From NCBI GenBank assembly GCA_024281175.1, contig JAMJTW010000027.1:1-64000 (forward strand): DNA of 64,000 nucleotides, written 5' to 3'. The notes below the pieces were generated by a model. That model searched no databases. It was not told the DNA's origin and saw only the letters and a program-made list of their open reading frames with translations. Of this stretch, positions 61,103-64,000 are shown piece by piece (position 1 is the stretch's first letter; each line of letters starts with the position of its first letter). Position numbers and translations under genes: made by a program. This DNA comes from Candidatus Thiovulum imperiosus (lineage in GTDB: Bacteria; Campylobacterota; Campylobacteria; Campylobacterales; Thiovulaceae).

Positions 61103-61995
61103 TATTTGCTACCCAAATTTTCAGCAAGAATAGAGAGTGAACCGACAAGTTGAGTAGTTTCATAAGGAACAACAACTTTATCTTTTGAACTACTTTTTGC
61201 CAACTCTTCAAATGCTTTAACTCTATCTTTTGCAAGTAGGAACTCACCAGCTTGAGAGTTTTGAGACAGAGCCTCGTTCAATAGTTCCATCGCTTTTTTC
61301 TGACCTTCGGCTACTTTCTCTTGCTCATATTTTTTAGCATCAGCCATTCTCTCAATCGCTTCAGCATTTAAAACCTCTTTCTGTTTTGAGGCTTCAGCAT
61401 CTCTAATTACAGCCTCTTTTTCAGCCATAGCTTTAAGTTCAATTGCTCTCTTCTCTCTTTCCGCTTTCATCTGCATATTCATAGCTTCCTCAATCTCTAA
61501 AGGAACTGCTATATCTTTGATTTCAACTCTCATTGTTTTCATTCCCCAAGAGTTTGAAGCATCATCTAAAACTTCAAGAATTGTTGCATTCAGTCGGCTT
61601 CTATTTGAGAGAGTCTCATCAAGTGCAAGTTGTCCAACTTCATTTCTTAATGTTGTCATCGCAAGATTTGAAACAGCCTCTTTAAAATCTACAACATTGT
61701 AAGTTGCATCTTTTGGTTCTTGAACTTTTGCAAAAACCAAACCATCAATTCGAATATTTACATTATCTTTTGTGATTACAGATTGACTTTCAATATCAAT
61801 TATCTGTTCTCGATAAGTCAATTTTGCTCGAATTCTATCAACTGTTGGGATAATAACATGCAGTCCACCATCAAGAGTTGTATGGAACTTTCCTAGCCTC
61901 TCAACAACCCAAACATCTGATTGAGGAACAATTTTAATTCCCATAATTACAATTGCAACAACTACTCCAAGTAGTGCTAAGCTAAACATTTCCAT
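61102..61995 (-). CDS. SPFH/stomatin-type membrane protein (QmcA-like)
   Basis: 297 residues. An N-terminal membrane helix, then the band-7 domain (VWVVERLGKFHTTLDGGLHVIIPTVDRI, IDIESQSVITKDNVNIRIDGLVF), and a long coiled coil rich in Ala/Glu (about 180-245). It forms large membrane rings with its NfeD partner downstream. Linked to membrane organisation and protein quality control. Confidence 0.92.
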   Translation of the reverse strand: MEMFSLALLGVVVAIVIMGIKIVPQSDVWVVERLGKFHTTLDGGLHVIIPTVDRIRAKLTYREQIIDIESQSVITKDNVNIRIDGLVFAKVQEPKDATYNVVDFKEAVSNLAMTTLRNEVGQLALDETLSNRSRLNATILEVLDDASNSWGMKTMRVEIKDIAVPLEIEEAMNMQMKAEREKRAIELKAMAEKEAVIRDAEASKQKEVLNAEAIERMADAKKYEQEKVAEGQKKAMELLNEALSQNSQAGEFLLAKDRVKAFEELAKSSSKDKVVVPYETTQLVGSLSILAENLGSK

Positions 61996-62050
61996 TTAGA
62001 AACTCCTAAAACCTAAGGTGGAGAATTTCTCTACCACTCTTTTTGAAAAA

Positions 62051-63349
62051 TTATATCTTTTTAAAAAATTTATAGAAAAAATCTTTGATAATTCTTATAT
62101 TTGCTCTACTAATTGCTAGAGAACCTTTTCTGATTTCGCTATTTGCTGGTACAGTTGTTCCAGCTCCTATCATAACATCATCTTCTACTGTTACAGGTGC
62201 TATCAGTTGTGAGTCACTACCAACAAAAACATTCTTTCCAATTCGAGTCTTATATTTATTTTTACCATCATAGTTTGCTGTAATTACTCCAGCACCAATA
62301 TTTGTTCCATCGCAAATCTCAGCATCACCAAGATATGCAAGATGTCCAGCTTTTACACCATGTAGAGAGGATTTTTTAACTTCAACAAAGTTACCTATTT
62401 TGCTTCCAGTGATGTAAGATTTTGGACGAATATGAGCCATAACACCAATAGTCGAGTCTCTAATGATAGAGTCTTCAATTACACTTCCAGCTTTGATATG
62501 AGAATTCTCAATAGTTGTGTTTCCATAGATAGAGACATTCTGTTCAATTTCACACTCTCCGATAAATTCAACACTATCTTCGATATAGACTGTTTCTGGA
62601 AGATGTATTGTAGTTCCATCAACCATCACTCTCTCTTTTACTCTTTTAAGGTATTTCTCTTCAGCTTGAGAAAGTTGCAGTTTAGAGTTTACACCCATAA
62701 AACTCTCTTCAGAAACATCTATGGAGCGGACAGCTTCTCCAGTTTCTACGGCAATTTGAACTATATCTGTAAGGTAATACTCTTTTTGTGCATTCTCATT
62801 TGAGAGTTTTGATATTGCAAAATTTAGAAATTCTGAATTTACTAAATATACTCCAGCATTTACAGATTTTGTTTTTCTCTCTATTTCAGAACAATCTTTC
62901 TCTTCGACTATTTTTAGAACCTCATCACCATCTACAATCACTCTACCATAACCAGTTGGATTTTCAAGTAGAATAGAACTCATTACAACTGAAGCATCGA
63001 TTTCTAAAAATTTTAGAAGTTCTTCACCCTGAATTAGAGGCATATCTCCATTTAGGATTAGAACCTTTTCAGATTTTGATACATACTCTTTTAAAGCTCC
63101 TCCAGTTCCAGGAAATTTTTCAGTATCTTGCTTTAAAAAAGAGATATTTTTAAACTCTTTTTCAACCTCTTTCTGAACCTTCTCAGCTTGATGTCCAATA
63201 ACAACAGTTATATCATTGGAAATCTTTTTTGCTTCTCTTATGATATGAAAGAGAATTGGCTTTCCAGCCATTTTATGAAGAACTTTTGCCTTTTTGGACT
63301 TCATTCGAGTCCCTTTTCCAGCTGAAAGAATTACAACAGAAACTGACAT
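62051..63349 (-). CDS. glmU: bifunctional GlmU uridylyltransferase/acetyltransferase
   Basis: 432 residues. Makes UDP-GlcNAc for wall and LPS. LSAGKGTRMKSKKAKVLHKMAGKP binds nucleotide; LNGDMPLI follows; the C-terminal half is a hexapeptide beta-helix with FVEVKKSSLHGVKAGHLAYLGD and GAGVITANYDGKNKYKT. Slightly short, as usual in this phylum. Directly follows gmk. Confidence 0.95.
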   Translation of the reverse strand: MSVSVVILSAGKGTRMKSKKAKVLHKMAGKPILFHIIREAKKISNDITVVIGHQAEKVQKEVEKEFKNISFLKQDTEKFPGTGGALKEYVSKSEKVLILNGDMPLIQGEELLKFLEIDASVVMSSILLENPTGYGRVIVDGDEVLKIVEEKDCSEIERKTKSVNAGVYLVNSEFLNFAISKLSNENAQKEYYLTDIVQIAVETGEAVRSIDVSEESFMGVNSKLQLSQAEEKYLKRVKERVMVDGTTIHLPETVYIEDSVEFIGECEIEQNVSIYGNTTIENSHIKAGSVIEDSIIRDSTIGVMAHIRPKSYITGSKIGNFVEVKKSSLHGVKAGHLAYLGDAEICDGTNIGAGVITANYDGKNKYKTRIGKNVFVGSDSQLIAPVTVEDDVMIGAGTTVPANSEIRKGSLAISRANIRIIKDFFYKFFKKI

Positions 63350-63961
63350 CTACATCTCCCAAAGTTCTAACATAGCAGTTGAAAGTGATATAGTTGGTTT
63401 TAAAGCTGATAGAGTTGCAACTTGAATAGCTTCCTCTTTTGCTCTATCCAAATCATCATTTACTATAAAGTAGTCGAAATTTTTCATCTCTCTCATCTCT
63501 TCAATAGCATTTTGAAGTCTCTTTTGAACTTGCTCTTCTGTTTCAGTTCCTCTACCTCGTAATCTCTCTTCTAAAATCTCTCTTGAAGGAGTCGTCACAA
63601 ATAGAGTTACTGCTATGTCTGAATAGAATTTCATAATTGACTCTCTACCCCTTGTATCCACATCAAATACAAGAAGTTTCCCAAATTCCAGAGCCTCTTC
63701 TACAAACTCTCTATCTGTACCATAAAAATTTCCATGTACGCTTTCATACTCTAAAAATCTTTTCTCTTCTATCATATTTTGAAACTCATCTTTTGTTACA
63801 AAGTTGTAATCCATTCCATCTATCTCTCCATCTCTGATATCTCGTGATGTTGTTGAAATAGAGAGTGTTGAGTTATCCACTTCCGAAAGAATATAGTTTA
63901 TTATTGAACTCTTTCCAGAACCACTTGGTCCTGAAATAATTAAAATCCGTCCTCTATTCAT
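63350..63961 (-). CDS. gmk: guanylate kinase
   Basis: 203 residues. GPSGSGKSSIINYI is the P-loop, STTSRDIRDGEIDGMDYNFV the GMP site, and DVDTRGRESIM lies in the CORE. Phosphorylates GMP. First gene of a minus-strand pair with glmU. Confidence 0.95.
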   Translation of the reverse strand: MNRGRILIISGPSGSGKSSIINYILSEVDNSTLSISTTSRDIRDGEIDGMDYNFVTKDEFQNMIEEKRFLEYESVHGNFYGTDREFVEEALEFGKLLVFDVDTRGRESIMKFYSDIAVTLFVTTPSREILEERLRGRGTETEEQVQKRLQNAIEEMREMKNFDYFIVNDDLDRAKEEAIQVATLSALKPTISLSTAMLELWEM

Positions 63962-63980
63962 CTAATTTACCTTTGTTTAA

Positions 63981-63986
63981 ATTATA
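63981..63986 (-). promoter_or_regulatory. -10 box TATAAT (minus) before gmk
   Basis: GGTATAATTTAAAC on the minus strand lies 20 bases before the gmk start. It is the same GGTATAATTT string as before the Dsb-type gene. Confidence 0.55.
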
Positions 63987-64000
63987 CCAATCTAGGCATT

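Larger units (their letters stand above)
8355..62926. repeat. dispersed octamer GATGAGGT, at least 40 copies
   Basis: GATGAGGT on plus begins at 8355, 12066, 13233, 17157, 18791, 20453, 22085, 23125, 23903, 27109, 30103, 33739, 34927, 37334, 40921, 43650, 47021, 52075, 55703, 56933 and 59998. The complement ACCTCATC begins at 9316, 10684, 15495, 20726, 22353, 23498, 26154, 28377, 29940, 31403, 32194, 35529, 40238, 43567, 47693, 51458, 53874, 60762 and 62919. I counted by eye and may have missed some. All lie in genes, 22085 at the modA start codon. They are read as Asp-Glu-Val, Asn/Asp/His-Leu-Ile, Thr-Ser-Ser or Pro-His-Arg, so no single peptide explains them. Confidence 0.85.

Overview
The window is a low-GC, densely coding chromosomal segment of a Campylobacterota (epsilonproteobacterial) bacterium. 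The family-level clues are the atpC-tolQ-tolR arrangement, an epsilon-type SRP RNA, sigma70 -10 boxes of the form TATAATTCC, short MnmE/MnmG/GlmU/GlnD proteins, a flagellar FliH, a CcoH/FixH-like protein and a sulfide:quinone oxidoreductase. A sulfide-oxidising marine or sediment relative such as Thiovulum or Sulfurimonas fits, but I cannot prove the genus from this window.

Layout: 1-321 is the 3' end of an rRNA operon (23S tail, 5S). 395-2287 is a two-gene lipoprotein/serine-protease unit whose first gene is interrupted by a 13-bp tandem repeat that sets its reading frame. 2475-7649 holds mnmG, a membrane sensor-like gene and an orphan BcsB-like gene. 7772-7940 is a tRNA-Ile/tRNA-Ala pair, followed by a CHASE2 adenylate cyclase. 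10291-15760 holds tkt, argF, SRP RNA, a probable 6S RNA, purE and an MFS transporter. 15835-18073 is an ABC membrane domain without an ATPase plus an HlyD-type adaptor. 18170-23175 holds trpS, two LPS genes, a J-domain protein, modA and a TOBE protein. 23440-32294 holds a gamma-carbonic-anhydrase-like gene, a Dsb protein, a compact NAD-glutamate dehydrogenase, gmhA, an epimerase, trpD, a Sel1 protein and a FixH-like pair. 32574-39206 holds metF, a coiled-coil/CheD pair, panC, tpiA, fliH, a YceI-like gene, a 52-residue protein and sqr. 39482-48647 holds kdsC, glnD, a sirtuin, ymdB and a polysaccharide export trio. 48958-57662 holds three small proteins with a common C-terminal tag, then RDD, lptD, mlaD, an ATPase, a repeat-rich membrane protein and rlmH. 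57748-63961 holds atpC, tolQ, tolR, mnmE, nfeD, a stomatin homologue, glmU and gmk.

Many genes serve the cell envelope: LPS core, Kdo and acylation (waaC, gmhA, kdsC, lpxL-like), LPS export (lptD), phospholipid transport (mlaD), polysaccharide export, and TolQR. Genes are packed into short operons with overlaps of a few bases, and TTG starts are frequent at the junctions.

The most striking non-gene signal is the octamer GATGAGGT. I counted at least 40 copies between 8355 and 62926, 21 in one orientation and 19 in the other, in several reading frames. By a rough composition estimate about one would be expected. It behaves like a DNA-uptake or similar genome-wide signal. Other notable items are a family of about 175-bp MITE-like elements with 16-bp terminal inverted repeats, the probable phase-variable lipoprotein, the shared C-terminal tag, and a CheD that lacks its catalytic cysteine. 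I see no CRISPR array, prophage, integrase or intact insertion sequence.
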